54,224 nucleotides of DNA from Novosphingobium subterraneum (GTDB taxonomy: Bacteria > Pseudomonadota > Alphaproteobacteria > Sphingomonadales > Sphingomonadaceae), in assembly GCF_000807925.1 (NCBI RefSeq), contig NZ_JRVC01000028.1, forward strand, positions 1 through 54,224. Reading direction: 5' to 3'. The position numbers and the translations under genes were made by a program. Position 1 is the first letter of the stretch. Each line of letters opens with the position of its first letter. The notes under the pieces were generated by a model that saw only the letters and a list, made by a program, of their open reading frames with translations, was not told the origin of the DNA and searched no databases. Positions 17,004 through 26,381 of the stretch are shown in pieces.

Positions 17004-17660
17004 ATGTCCAAGTCCTTCGGGGCCAAAGGCAAAGGCGCATGTCTCCAGACGTGTTCTCAGGATCCGGCCAACCGCCGGAATGCCTCGCGGGCTGGGGCTT
17101 GGCGATTGACGAAAATTCTTGCAGCACAGGCAGGTCATGACAGCCATGGCCAGAACACCGCAGAAGCGCTGCCACCTGACTTGGCGGCTATCGAGGCCGA
17201 GTTCCGCCGCTCCCGCCTCTCGCTACTGCGCAAGCTTGCTCACAAGACCGGGATGACCCTGGCGGAGGATCTCGTCCAGCAAGTGTTCGTGCGCCTGATG
17301 ACGAGCCGCCAGCGTCAGATCGAGAACCTTACCGGCTATGTGCGGGTTGCGGCAGACAACGCGCGCAAGGACCTGATCAGGCAGGAGTTGCGCCAGCACC
17401 AATGCAGCCACGAGCCGTTCGAGGACATTCATCCGGGATGCGATCTGCAGGCACAACTTGAAGCGCGCGATCGCCTTGCACGGCTTGAGCAGGCACTCGC
17501 CCGTCTCAAGCCGCTCACGCGAAACATCTTCCTTGCCCGTCGGCTCGATGGTTATAGCTATGCCGAGATCGCAGAACAGACGGGGTTGAGCGTGCGGGGC
17601 GTGGAGAAACAGATGAGCCGGGCGCTCAGGGCCCTGGCGCGGCATCTCGCCGAGGATTGA
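17004..17660 (+). CDS. ECF RNA polymerase sigma factor (FecI-like)
   Basis: Conserved part: a sigma-2 region (LSLLRKLAHKTGMTLAEDLVQQVFVRLMTS...NLTGYVRVAADNARKDLIRQE) and a sigma-4 helix-turn-helix (LTRNIFLARRLDGYSYAEIAEQTGLSVRGVEKQMSRALRAL). This is the iron-starvation/FecI group that works with a FecR anti-sigma. It is followed 6 bp later by FecR, then the TonB receptor and lasso isopeptidase. It is therefore likely to switch on the uptake arm when the receptor is occupied. The start is uncertain: 17004 (ATG) gives a long N-terminal extension, and a TTG at 17106 would give a more standard length. Confidence 0.9.
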   Translation: MSKSFGAKGKGACLQTCSQDPANRRNASRAGAWRLTKILAAQAGHDSHGQNTAEALPPDLAAIEAEFRRSRLSLLRKLAHKTGMTLAEDLVQQVFVRLMTSRQRQIENLTGYVRVAADNARKDLIRQELRQHQCSHEPFEDIHPGCDLQAQLEARDRLARLEQALARLKPLTRNIFLARRLDGYSYAEIAEQTGLSVRGVEKQMSRALRALARHLAED

Positions 17661-17666
17661 CCACTC

Positions 17667-18629
17667 GTGACGAGACAGCCCATTCCCGGGAAGATCCGCG
17701 ATGAAGCGGCAGAGTGGCTGGCGCGCAACGAGAACGCCGGTCAATCGCGTGCGCCGGGCTTCGAGGCGTGGCTTGCGAGCGACCTGCGACATCGTCTCGC
17801 GTATGCAGAAGTGGAGCGCGCGTGGCGCGATAGCCTTGCCCTGGATCAGAGGCCCCTTGGCCAGCAGCGCAAGCTGACCCGTGCACCGTTGCACCTGCAA
17901 CGCAGCACACAGCTTGCCGCAGTCGGCGCATGCCTGTTGCTTGGCATGGGATTGCTGACATTGCGGTTTTCAGGGGACCATCCGCTAATCGGCGTTGGAA
18001 CCACCGTCGAGGCCAGGACATACACCACGGCCGCAGGTGAAACGCGGACATGGCAGCTTGTCGATGGAAGCTTCCTGACACTCAACGGGACAAGCAAGGC
18101 ACGAACCGACATCACTTCAACTAGCCGCCAGATTGCGATTATTGCCGGTCGCGTTCGCATCCGTGTGGCCCGGCGCGGCACGGATGCCATGCAGATCTTG
18201 GGAGCAGGCACCAAGATCGACAGTGCACCAGGCACTGTGGATATTGCGCTCGCCGCAAATGGTCTGCGCGTCGAAGTCGTAGATGGCCAAGTGCAGGTGC
18301 AGAACGCCGATGGCGCTCGGCACACCCTCGGTCGCGGGGCTCACATGATCGAAGCGGGGCCATCCGGGGCCGAGCATCGCTCCGAGCAAAACTCTTCTGC
18401 ACAACCGCCAATGACGACCGGTGACCGCATATCCCTGGGAGAGGCGGTCAGCCTGCTCAACGCGCGCAATGCTGTTCAACTTCGCCTCGCAAGTCCTGCG
18501 CTGGCCAACAGGACTCTGGCAGGTGCGATCCGCCTCGACGATCCAGAAGGCTTTGCGAGGATTCTCGAGGCCTTGGGCGGAATCACGGTGACGCAGCGCC
18601 CCGGCATGCTGGTGATCGACACGGCCTGA
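17667..18629 (+). CDS. FecR family anti-sigma/signal transducer
   Basis: 320 residues, GTG start. The N-terminal DUF4880/anti-sigma segment contains AAEWLARNENAGQSRAPGFEAWLASDLRHRLAYAEVERAWR. One membrane helix follows (LAAVGACLLLGMGLLTLRF, about residues 88-106). The periplasmic FecR domain (TYTTAAGETRTWQLVDGSFLTLNG) comes next, then a C-terminal STN-like segment that can contact the receptor plug. It should relay the substrate-bound state of the neighbouring TonB receptor to the sigma factor. Confidence 0.92.
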   Translation: MTRQPIPGKIRDEAAEWLARNENAGQSRAPGFEAWLASDLRHRLAYAEVERAWRDSLALDQRPLGQQRKLTRAPLHLQRSTQLAAVGACLLLGMGLLTLRFSGDHPLIGVGTTVEARTYTTAAGETRTWQLVDGSFLTLNGTSKARTDITSTSRQIAIIAGRVRIRVARRGTDAMQILGAGTKIDSAPGTVDIALAANGLRVEVVDGQVQVQNADGARHTLGRGAHMIEAGPSGAEHRSEQNSSAQPPMTTGDRISLGEAVSLLNARNAVQLRLASPALANRTLAGAIRLDDPEGFARILEALGGITVTQRPGMLVIDTA

Positions 18630-18835
18630 AGCTTCCTGCCCCCTCGCGGACCGTGTGAATGATCCGCGTGCCGTCCGACCCGCAGCTCCTCTGGATGCAA
18701 GAGACCTCATTCGCTTTCCGGACAGAGGAAAGGAGGCGGTGGATCGGTGCGCGCTGACGGCTCGGCATGATCTCCACAATCACGGGGTGAACGGCTGACC
18801 GGCTGCGGGCCGTCCGCGACCATGCCTACCGAAAA

Positions 18836-18870
18836 GAAATCTGGCGGGTGTTCTCGCGCGACGTCGTCCC
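18836..18870 (+). promoter_or_regulatory. Candidate ECF-type promoter of the TonB receptor
   Basis: GAAAT (18836-18840), GGCGGGTGTTCTCGC and TCGTCC (18864-18869), 45-75 bp before the receptor ATG, resemble the promoter layout I recall for FecI-controlled TonB receptor genes in sphingomonads. Pattern recognition only. Confidence 0.4.
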
Positions 18871-18912
18871 AACCGATGCGCGTCCCCTGAGATGGACGCG
18901 AGGGAGGCAAAC

Positions 18913-21849
18913 ATGACGTTCAAAACAACAACACATGCCATCGTGATCGCAATGCTGGCCGCACCTTTGGTGGCGGCAGCACCTGCGAGCGCGCAGGAGG
19001 CCGATACCCTTGCGCTGGACCTGCCGGCGCAGGCCATGGCACGGTCGCTGCACGATCTTGCCGCCAAGGCCGGTGCGACAATCGTCGCAGACGACAAGTT
19101 GGTGGCGGGTCGCACCGCTCCTGCAGTGCAGGGGACCTACACTCTCGCAGGTGCGCTGGGCAAAATCCTCGAAGGCTCGGGACTTCAGGGGATCGCGACG
19201 AGCCAAGGCTACGCAATCCGCTCTGCAGGATCGTCAACGCCAATGCGTGGCGCATCCGCAGACAGCGCGACTGACGATATCGTGGTAACCGGCACGCGCA
19301 TTCGCGGTTCGGCGCCAGCGGGCGCTGCCGTCATCGCGATCGACCGAAAGGCGATCGAGGAAAGCGGCAGGGCCACAGTGCAGGACCTGGTATCGGTCCT
19401 TCCGCAGAACTTCGGTGGGGGCCCCAATGAAGGCACGCTCGGCTTTACCCAGCGGAACAATGCCAATGCCAATATCGGTTCGGGTGCCAGCATCAACCTG
19501 CGCGGCCTTGGCACGACATCGACCCTGACGCTCGTCGATGGCAATCGCCTGGCGCTGGGAGCCGCGAGTTCGATCGTCGACATTTCACTGATCCCGGCCA
19601 GTGCCATCGAACGCATCGAAGTCCTCGCAGATGGTGCGTCAGCCATCTACGGCTCCGATGCTGTTGCAGGCGTGGTCAACGTACGCTTGCGGCGCGGCTA
19701 CGAAGGGGCCGAGACATCGTTTCGGGTCGGCATGGCTGACGGCTTCAGCGAGGTCCAGGCAAGTCAGCTGGCAGGTCTGCGCTGGAACAGCGGCAGCCTG
19801 ATGGCGGCTTACGAGTTCTACCGGCGCGACCGCCTCGCGGCCCAGGACCGTGATTACGCAACAGAGGACCTTACCCGCTTCGGTGGACCTGACTATCGCC
19901 AGGCCTTCGCCAATCCCGGCACGATCACTGCAGCCAACGGCGCAATCTTCGGAATACCGGCCAGACAGGATGGCAGGGCGCTTGCACCAAGCGATCTGCT
20001 TGCCGGAGTGCGCAATCTTGGCGACGGTCGGCGCCTGACCGACATCCTGCCACGCACACGCCGCCACGCAGGGCTTATCGCGCTTGAACAGGACCTGTCG
20101 TCGTGGCTGACGATGCGGCTTCAGGGTTTTGCTGCCGACCGTCGCTCTGACCAGCGTTACATCGTCTTCGGATCGCAAGTTACCGTGCCCGTGAGCAACC
20201 CGTTCTATGTCGATCCGATCGGAACGGGTCAGCCCATCCGCGTCGGTTATGATTTCCGGGACGACCTCGGGGCCACCGTCAATCGTTCGCATGTCACCAA
20301 CTGGACGGTCGCGGGCGTACTGGAAGCCCGCTTCGGGGCATGGCGGGCTGAGGCTTACGGCAATCGCGGCATCCAGCATGAAGAGCTGCTACGGGACAAT
20401 CTCGTCAATCGCGCCCGGCTTGCGCAGGCTCTCGCTGATCCTGATCCGGCCAAGGCTTTCAATGTATTCGGTGATGGCTCTCACACCAGTGCGGCCACGA
20501 TCGACTATGTGCGCGGATCATCGCTAACCAGTGCTCGGTCGCGCCAGACGACCGCTGGTCTCAAGTTCGACGGGCCGCTCCTGACGCTTCCAGGGGGAGC
20601 GCTGACACTGGCATTCGGGGGAGAGTATCGCGAGGAGGGCTACGGCTCGCGCAGCCTTGCGGATGAAACGACGCTCGTTCCTGTCGCGAGTGGCGACAAT
20701 GGATATCCGCTTGCGCGTAACGTGCTTGCGGGATTTGCCGAACTTCGTGCACCGCTGGTTGGCCCCGAGCAGGGCATTGCGGGCGTGTATCGGCTCGACC
20801 TGTCGGTCGCAGGACGAATTGAGCACTACTCGGATTTCGGGACGACGACCAACCCCAAGGTTGGACTGACGTGGGAACCCGTGCAAGGCCTTGCGCTGCG
20901 AGGGTCATATGGCACCTCGTTTCGTGCACCCGGCTTCTTTGACGTGCGCCAGGGCCCGGGGCTCAGCCAGGTCGTGCCGATACCCGTTACAGACCCCGGT
21001 TCGCCCTCGGGCAGTAGCAATGTCATTGCCTTGTTCGGCAATGACCCGGGGATCGGACCGGAACGCGCGCGGACCTGGACGGCAGGTTTTGACTTCAAAC
21101 CGCCTGCGATCCCTGGGCTTTCGATGAGCGCGACATGGTTCGACATTTTCTACAAGGATCGCATCTTCAATCCCGCGGTCGATGCTTTCACGTTCCTGGC
21201 CCAGCGGTCGCGTTACGAGCCGCTGATCACGGCCAATCCGTCGCCAGCGCAAGTGGCAAGCTTCTATGCGAGCCCCGATTTCAGTAATCCTTTCGGCATT
21301 GCTGCAGGCTCGATCCGCTACGTGATTGACGCGCGCAACGCCAACCTGGCACGCAACCATCTCGACGGGATCGATTTTGATCTCAATTATCGTCACGAGA
21401 CAGCGCGAGGTGCGCTTTCGCTTGGTGCATCGGGGAGCTGGCTGTTCCACCTGACGCAGCAGTTGACGTCCGCTGCTCCGCGCACGCAGGCCCTGGGGAC
21501 GATTGGCAACCCGGTGCGCTATCGTTTGCGCGGGCGCGCCGGGTTCGAACAGGACGGTTTCGGGGCCACAGCCTTCGTCAATCACATGGCAGGCTATCGA
21601 AACACGGCGGTGGCACCGGTCGAGCCGGTTGCAAGCTGGACGACAGTCGATCTTACGCTTTCCAAACGGTTCGGAGAGGAAGCCGGGGCCTTGGCGGGCA
21701 CGCGCTTTGCCTTGAGCATCACGAACCTGTTCGATCGCGACCCGCCTTACGTAAACAATCGCACCCCGTTCAGCGCAGCCGGCTTCGATCCCGAGCAGGC
21801 AAGCGCGGTCGGACGACTTGTCGCAGTGCAGGTGACCAAGTCATGGTGA
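18913..21849 (+). CDS. TonB-dependent receptor with STN signalling domain (lasso peptide uptake)
   Basis: 978 residues. Signal peptide (MTFKTTTHAIVIAMLAAPLVAAAPASAQ), then an N-terminal STN domain (LALDLPAQAMARSLHDLAAKAG... to GYAIR). The plug follows (DDIVVTGTRIRG TonB box region, VQDLVSVLPQNFGG, NLRGLGTTSTLTLVDG), then a 22-strand beta barrel ending TKSW with aromatic last residue. The STN domain marks it as a transducer paired with FecR. I chose the ATG at 18913 because GAGGGAGGCAAAC precedes it and it begins the signal peptide. It lies next to the isopeptidase gene, so the probable ligand is the lasso peptide made by this cluster. Confidence 0.94.
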   Translation: MTFKTTTHAIVIAMLAAPLVAAAPASAQEADTLALDLPAQAMARSLHDLAAKAGATIVADDKLVAGRTAPAVQGTYTLAGALGKILEGSGLQGIATSQGYAIRSAGSSTPMRGASADSATDDIVVTGTRIRGSAPAGAAVIAIDRKAIEESGRATVQDLVSVLPQNFGGGPNEGTLGFTQRNNANANIGSGASINLRGLGTTSTLTLVDGNRLALGAASSIVDISLIPASAIERIEVLADGASAIYGSDAVAGVVNVRLRRGYEGAETSFRVGMADGFSEVQASQLAGLRWNSGSLMAAYEFYRRDRLAAQDRDYATEDLTRFGGPDYRQAFANPGTITAANGAIFGIPARQDGRALAPSDLLAGVRNLGDGRRLTDILPRTRRHAGLIALEQDLSSWLTMRLQGFAADRRSDQRYIVFGSQVTVPVSNPFYVDPIGTGQPIRVGYDFRDDLGATVNRSHVTNWTVAGVLEARFGAWRAEAYGNRGIQHEELLRDNLVNRARLAQALADPDPAKAFNVFGDGSHTSAATIDYVRGSSLTSARSRQTTAGLKFDGPLLTLPGGALTLAFGGEYREEGYGSRSLADETTLVPVASGDNGYPLARNVLAGFAELRAPLVGPEQGIAGVYRLDLSVAGRIEHYSDFGTTTNPKVGLTWEPVQGLALRGSYGTSFRAPGFFDVRQGPGLSQVVPIPVTDPGSPSGSSNVIALFGNDPGIGPERARTWTAGFDFKPPAIPGLSMSATWFDIFYKDRIFNPAVDAFTFLAQRSRYEPLITANPSPAQVASFYASPDFSNPFGIAAGSIRYVIDARNANLARNHLDGIDFDLNYRHETARGALSLGASGSWLFHLTQQLTSAAPRTQALGTIGNPVRYRLRGRAGFEQDGFGATAFVNHMAGYRNTAVAPVEPVASWTTVDLTLSKRFGEEAGALAGTRFALSITNLFDRDPPYVNNRTPFSAAGFDPEQASAVGRLVAVQVTKSW

Positions 21850-23867
21850 AGCGATGGCATCCAGCCCCGCTGTCGCTTGCCCTGGCCGCCCTGGTCCCGT
21901 TCGCAGCGCAGGCTGCGGACGGGGCCGGGATCCGGCCCGCCATAGAAATCACGCGGATCGACAGCCCGTCCATCTCGCCGGATGGCACGCTTGCCCTCTG
22001 GCGCGAGTACCGCGCCTCGGTCGACCGCAACGACTATGACGTCGCATGGCTTGTGGCGCCGTCTGACGGTTCAGCGCCTGCCAGACGCATCGCTGCTGCT
22101 GGGGAAATCGAATGGCTCAACGGCTTTCCCCTGACTTCAGGCGCGCAGTGGACGCGCGATGGCAGAACCGTGCTGTTTCGCAAGATCGCAGGCGGGCAAG
22201 TCCAGGTCTGGAGGGCAGCGACCGATGGTTCAGGCGCTGCGCAAGTTACCAGCGAGGCTGGCAATGTCAGGGACATGATCCCGCTTGCAGGCGGCAAGGC
22301 ATGGTTGCTTGGGTTTGGCCCGAAGCGCGCCGCGATCGAAGCTGCCGAGCAGGCCGAGTACGATAGCGGAACGCGGATCGATGCGTCGGTCGACCCGCAA
22401 AGGCCACTGTATCGTGGCGATCGCATCGATGGCCGCTGGGCCAGCGGACGTCTCCAGGGTGCCTGGTTCGAGCAAGGCGGCGTCATCGCCGCGGGCAAGC
22501 CCAGGCTCAAGGTGCTTGGGCAAAACCTCGCGACAATCCGCGATGCAACAGCCGAAGAAGCTCGCAATTACGCCTCCCGCCCGCGCTCGCTCGAACGATT
22601 GCAGGACTGGTACGTCGCCCTGCGCCAGCCCTCGGGCGATGCCAGAGGCATTGCGGTTGTCCTGTCCAAAGGCCTGTCGTGGCGTTTGGCCGTGATCAAT
22701 GCCGAGGGGCAGGAACTGGCGCGCTGCGAAGCCGTGCAATGCAAAGCCGCCCGGGCGCGCTCAGTCGTCTGGGCTGGCACGGACAATGCCCTGATTTTCG
22801 AAAGCCGCAACGGCGACGGTGGCAGCACTCTGGCAAGATGGGACCCGGCCAGTGGGCAGGTCGAGGAGGTGTTCCAGAGTTCGGGCGAACGCAATGGCGG
22901 AGACAACGGCAAGGCCTGCGCAGCTTCGACCCGGAGGCTCATCTGCGTCGCGTCCTCGGCCAACGAGCCTCCACGCGTGGTGGCGATTGATCTGGCATCA
23001 CGCCATGAGCAGGTCCTCAGGGCCCCTAACGCGCCGCTTGAGAACCCCGCTATCCGCTTCGACAGGCAGGTCTGGCAAGACGGCTCAGGGCGAACGTTCT
23101 CGGGATATCTGGCTTTACCGCCGGGCCAGAACGGGCCGGTGCCGCTATTCATTACCTACTATTCCTGCGAGGGGTATCTGCGCGGTGGGACGGGGGACGA
23201 GTATCCCTTGCGCGATCTCGCGGCATCGGGAATCGGGGCCTTGTGCATCAATCGTCAACCCGGCGTGGCGGGCGGCGGAGACAACGTCGAAGCCTACAGG
23301 GTGGCTGCCAGCGGGATTGCGGCGATCATCGCAGAGCTGTCCGGGCAGGGCAAGATCGATTCCTCGCGCGTCGGCATGGGCGGGGTAAGCTTCGGCGGCG
23401 AAGTCACGGCCTGGCTCGCCATGCACAGCAGGTTGTTGAAGGCCGCAGCGGTAGCCAACGTCATGGTGACGCCAACCTACTACTGGTTCAATGCCGTCGC
23501 GGGGCGCGACGTGCCCGCCATGCTCAAATCAGCCTGGGACCTGGGTAATCCCGACACGGATCATGCCGGGTGGAGGCGCGTATCCCCTTCCTTCAATGCC
23601 GACCGCATCTCGGTGCCCTTGCTGATGCAATTGCCCGAGCAGGAGTATCGCGCCAATGTCGAGCTACTTGCGCGGCTGCAGCGCGCCCGGAAACCTGTCG
23701 AACTCTGGGCTTTTCCCTGTGAAATGCACCTAAAGTGGCAACCGCGTCACCAACTGGCGGCCAACGTGCGCAACTTCGACTGGTTCAGGTTCTGGCTGTT
23801 GGGTGACGCAGGCGGCAAGCCCGCTGATCCGGCATCCTGGCAACGCTGGCGGGATATGACGCCCTGA
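21843..23867 (+). CDS. Lasso peptide isopeptidase (S9 family, AtxE-like)
   Basis: 674 residues. Signal peptide (LSLALAALVPFAAQAADG), a beta-propeller-like N-terminal domain (about 40-430) and a C-terminal alpha/beta hydrolase. The hydrolase has RVGMGGVSFGGE (nucleophile Ser516) and a late His in the segment WAFPCEMHLKWQPRHQ. Enzymes of this type (astexin isopeptidase) open the macrolactam ring of the cognate lasso peptide in the periplasm after import. It starts inside the last codons of the receptor (7-bp overlap), so the two are translated together. It converges on the cyclase gene, leaving 52 bp between stops. Confidence 0.92.
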   Translation: MVKRWHPAPLSLALAALVPFAAQAADGAGIRPAIEITRIDSPSISPDGTLALWREYRASVDRNDYDVAWLVAPSDGSAPARRIAAAGEIEWLNGFPLTSGAQWTRDGRTVLFRKIAGGQVQVWRAATDGSGAAQVTSEAGNVRDMIPLAGGKAWLLGFGPKRAAIEAAEQAEYDSGTRIDASVDPQRPLYRGDRIDGRWASGRLQGAWFEQGGVIAAGKPRLKVLGQNLATIRDATAEEARNYASRPRSLERLQDWYVALRQPSGDARGIAVVLSKGLSWRLAVINAEGQELARCEAVQCKAARARSVVWAGTDNALIFESRNGDGGSTLARWDPASGQVEEVFQSSGERNGGDNGKACAASTRRLICVASSANEPPRVVAIDLASRHEQVLRAPNAPLENPAIRFDRQVWQDGSGRTFSGYLALPPGQNGPVPLFITYYSCEGYLRGGTGDEYPLRDLAASGIGALCINRQPGVAGGGDNVEAYRVAASGIAAIIAELSGQGKIDSSRVGMGGVSFGGEVTAWLAMHSRLLKAAAVANVMVTPTYYWFNAVAGRDVPAMLKSAWDLGNPDTDHAGWRRVSPSFNADRISVPLLMQLPEQEYRANVELLARLQRARKPVELWAFPCEMHLKWQPRHQLAANVRNFDWFRFWLLGDAGGKPADPASWQRWRDMTP

Positions 23868-23919
23868 GCGCTCGTCGGTCCGCCGTCGCCATGGCAGGTC
23901 GATTGCGTCGGTCAGCAAC

Positions 23920-25641
23920 TCAAGGATCGCCAAGCCAGGCGCGAAGCCAGTTCTCGGTGTCGATCAGCGGCAGGAGAAGATGAGCCCGGGGATCGGCGCG
24001 CCTTACCCTCTCCCGCAACGCGCTTCTCACTCTGGCCAGATCGAGCAGGCCCTGGCGCGCGAGATGACCATCGAGCAGGAACGGCCTAAGCTCGTCCGCC
24101 TGCTGCTCTATCGCAGCCAGGGCATAGCCATCGAGCGCCCCTTTGCTGCGTCGATCGCGGATCAGGTCTGGCAGGCGGTTAGCAAATGCGGCTCGGGCCA
24201 CGGCCCGATCCTGCCCGCCCTCGACCCAAAGCCAGCTTGGTATGCGCAAGGCGCTCTCGACGACGGGCTGGCTGAGCAGCGGAAACCGCGTCGGGGCAAT
24301 GGCGTGGCGAGGATAACCATCGATGTGGGCGAGGCTGGCGAGAATGGCATGAACGTGGTCCCGCTTTCCGGGCAACATGCTGCTCGTTTCCGAGAGCCAG
24401 GGGTGTAGCGGTGCATCGGGGAGGGGCACAGCATCGGTGAGATATCCGCGTGTGCGCCGCCAACTGCCCGGATCGCTCGCGCCTCGTGCCAGCTGCCAGG
24501 CCCTGCCAGCGACTGACCAGACACTTGCGTTGTGATAGCGGGCCAGCGCCTCGATGGTGCGCCAGGTGGACCTTGCCGCCCAACCCGAGCGGATGGCGGC
24601 ATCCGCTGCGGGCCCGGCAGCGTTGGGCGTTGCGAAAACGCAATCACCACCCGCACCGCTGAAGAATGCCGTGATCGCTTGCGCCGTGCCTTCCTGCGCC
24701 AGCACTGCATCGGCAGCGCCGAGGATCACTGGCAGGCCCGGGCGGGCTTCGCGGCTGCGGGCCCGCTTAATCAGGTTGGATTTCCCCACTTCGCGCAGTG
24801 TGAGCGCGATGCCTGCAGCATCGGCTGCTGCCTGAGCATAGTTTCGCTCATCGCTCTCCGCCGAGCCCGTTGAAAGGCTGACCGCTTGTGCCTTGGCCTT
24901 AGACAGTGCCAGGGCCGCTGCGATGATCGAGGAATCGAGTCCGCCCGACAATTCGAGGAGGACCTTGCCATCACCCGCCAGGCAACGGACAGCCTCGTCT
25001 ATGCTCCCGGCAAGGCGCCTGCTGGCGTCAGCGAAGTCCGCGATCCCGATATCTGTCCGCACGAACATTCCCGGAGACCAAGCCGTTGTCCGCCGCGTCG
25101 GTTCCGCGGAGAGATCGAGCCATTGCCCGCCCAGAAGTTCTTCGATGCCGACAAGGCCGGTCCGTGCAGTCTTGAGATGCAGGAAAGCAAGATGGTTCGC
25201 GACGAAAGACCAGTCGATCTGCGGCCTTACAGCGCGCGCAGCCGCAAGCTCTGGAACATGCGAGGAGATCCACAGTTTCCCGGCCACAGCAGCCGTGTAG
25301 ACTGGGAGATGGCCAAGCGGCGCTCGCAGCAACCACGATGGACGCCCGCTCTTGAACATGTGCAGGGCAAGGTAGTTGCCCCAGCAATGCGCCACGAGCA
25401 GGTCGGGATGAAGATCAGCGCGCTGCAACACCGCAAGATCGCCGAAGATCTGTCCGATGATCACAGTCCTGCCGATTTGCCGCAGTTCGGTCGATGGCGA
25501 GACATGAATGGTCAGCCCTTCGAACCTTCGTGCGCGCCATGGACCGGGCAGCCGGTGAACGAGATTTTCGGCCGATCGCGAATCCGATCGCAGATCCGGC
25601 TGCCCATCGAGGGCGCATGCGACGAGATAGCCTTCGGTCAC
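23920..25641 (-). CDS. Lasso peptide cyclase (asparagine synthetase homologue, C protein)
   Basis: 573 residues. It activates the ring Asp/Glu side chain as an AMP ester and closes the macrolactam. The Asn-synthetase B domain carries the PP-loop SGGLDSS (residues 232-238). The N-terminal glutaminase-like half lacks a catalytic Cys2 at the start (MTEGYLVACA), as usual for lasso C proteins. I chose the GTG at 25641 because it overlaps the B-gene stop (GTGA), a coupling typical of these clusters; a longer in-frame ATG (25818) lies deep inside gene B and is unlikely. Confidence 0.93.
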   Translation of the reverse strand: MTEGYLVACALDGQPDLRSDSRSAENLVHRLPGPWRARRFEGLTIHVSPSTELRQIGRTVIIGQIFGDLAVLQRADLHPDLLVAHCWGNYLALHMFKSGRPSWLLRAPLGHLPVYTAAVAGKLWISSHVPELAAARAVRPQIDWSFVANHLAFLHLKTARTGLVGIEELLGGQWLDLSAEPTRRTTAWSPGMFVRTDIGIADFADASRRLAGSIDEAVRCLAGDGKVLLELSGGLDSSIIAAALALSKAKAQAVSLSTGSAESDERNYAQAAADAAGIALTLREVGKSNLIKRARSREARPGLPVILGAADAVLAQEGTAQAITAFFSGAGGDCVFATPNAAGPAADAAIRSGWAARSTWRTIEALARYHNASVWSVAGRAWQLARGASDPGSWRRTRGYLTDAVPLPDAPLHPWLSETSSMLPGKRDHVHAILASLAHIDGYPRHAIAPTRFPLLSQPVVESALRIPSWLWVEGGQDRAVARAAFANRLPDLIRDRRSKGALDGYALAAIEQQADELRPFLLDGHLARQGLLDLARVRSALRERVRRADPRAHLLLPLIDTENWLRAWLGDP

Positions 25642-26315
25642 AGTGCCAGTACCACTTCGAAGCGGCGCACCTTGTCCAGCGGATCGGTCAGGACGAGACT
25701 GCCCGATTGCACCCAGCAATGGGCTTCGAAGGGATGAAGTTTCACCCCGAATACCAGATCGACTGCAAAACCTTCGCGCCGTGCCACGCGCGCATAGGCC
25801 AGCGCGTCGGGAAGGCATCTTGGCCGAACCGGCACCCAGCGTCGCGCCCGGTCGAACGCTCGGGCGTGAGTCACAAGGTCACGTGTCGTACGCCCCCGAG
25901 ACGCAGCAGGCAGGTCGATCAGGACCTGGTGGAGCGGTGCCGCGCGTAAATCCATTCTGGCGCGGATGCAGCTCCAGACGCTCGCTACCAAATGCAGCGG
26001 CCGTAACCGACCGGCTTCGGGACCTTCCACTGCGCTGGCAGTCGGCGTCCGGATATCTGTTGCCGTGAGCCAGGGTCCTGCGTCCCGTTCTCCCTTCGTC
26101 AGCAGGCCGTTTCTTTCGAGTGTGCGGCAGTCGTCCGGAGACAATGGACACGGCTTGCCACAGCGCAGGTCCAGCAACGCTGATGCGCAAGACCCGCTCC
26201 ACATCGTGTAGCGATCATGCCGGACATCGAGCACGACTGCCTTGTCGCCGATCCGCGCAACACCGACCCCGGCTGCGATCCGACATGAGGAAAGATAGGA
26301 CCCAGGCGCTGTCAT
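25638..26315 (-). CDS. Lasso peptide maturation protease (B protein, RRE plus transglutaminase-like domain)
   Basis: 225 residues. The N-terminal ~80 residues form a PqqD-like leader-recognition element, with strand segments DKAVVLDVRHDRYTMWS and a helix-rich remainder. The C-terminal domain is the B-type transglutaminase/peptidase with a Cys167-His199-Asp211 triad visible in RPRCLPDALAY, PFEAHCWV and VLTDPLDK. It binds the leader and cleaves it off. RRE and protease are one protein here. The start at 26315 has GAGGCGG upstream; an alternative at 26336 lacks one. It is followed by C with a 4-bp overlap. Confidence 0.92.
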   Translation of the reverse strand: MTAPGSYLSSCRIAAGVGVARIGDKAVVLDVRHDRYTMWSGSCASALLDLRCGKPCPLSPDDCRTLERNGLLTKGERDAGPWLTATDIRTPTASAVEGPEAGRLRPLHLVASVWSCIRARMDLRAAPLHQVLIDLPAASRGRTTRDLVTHARAFDRARRWVPVRPRCLPDALAYARVARREGFAVDLVFGVKLHPFEAHCWVQSGSLVLTDPLDKVRRFEVVLAL

Positions 26316-26381
26316 GTCCGCCTCGCACAAGCACAAGGCAGGTGCGCCGGGCCAGCAAGGCCTTGCGCACCTGCCAGTGGA

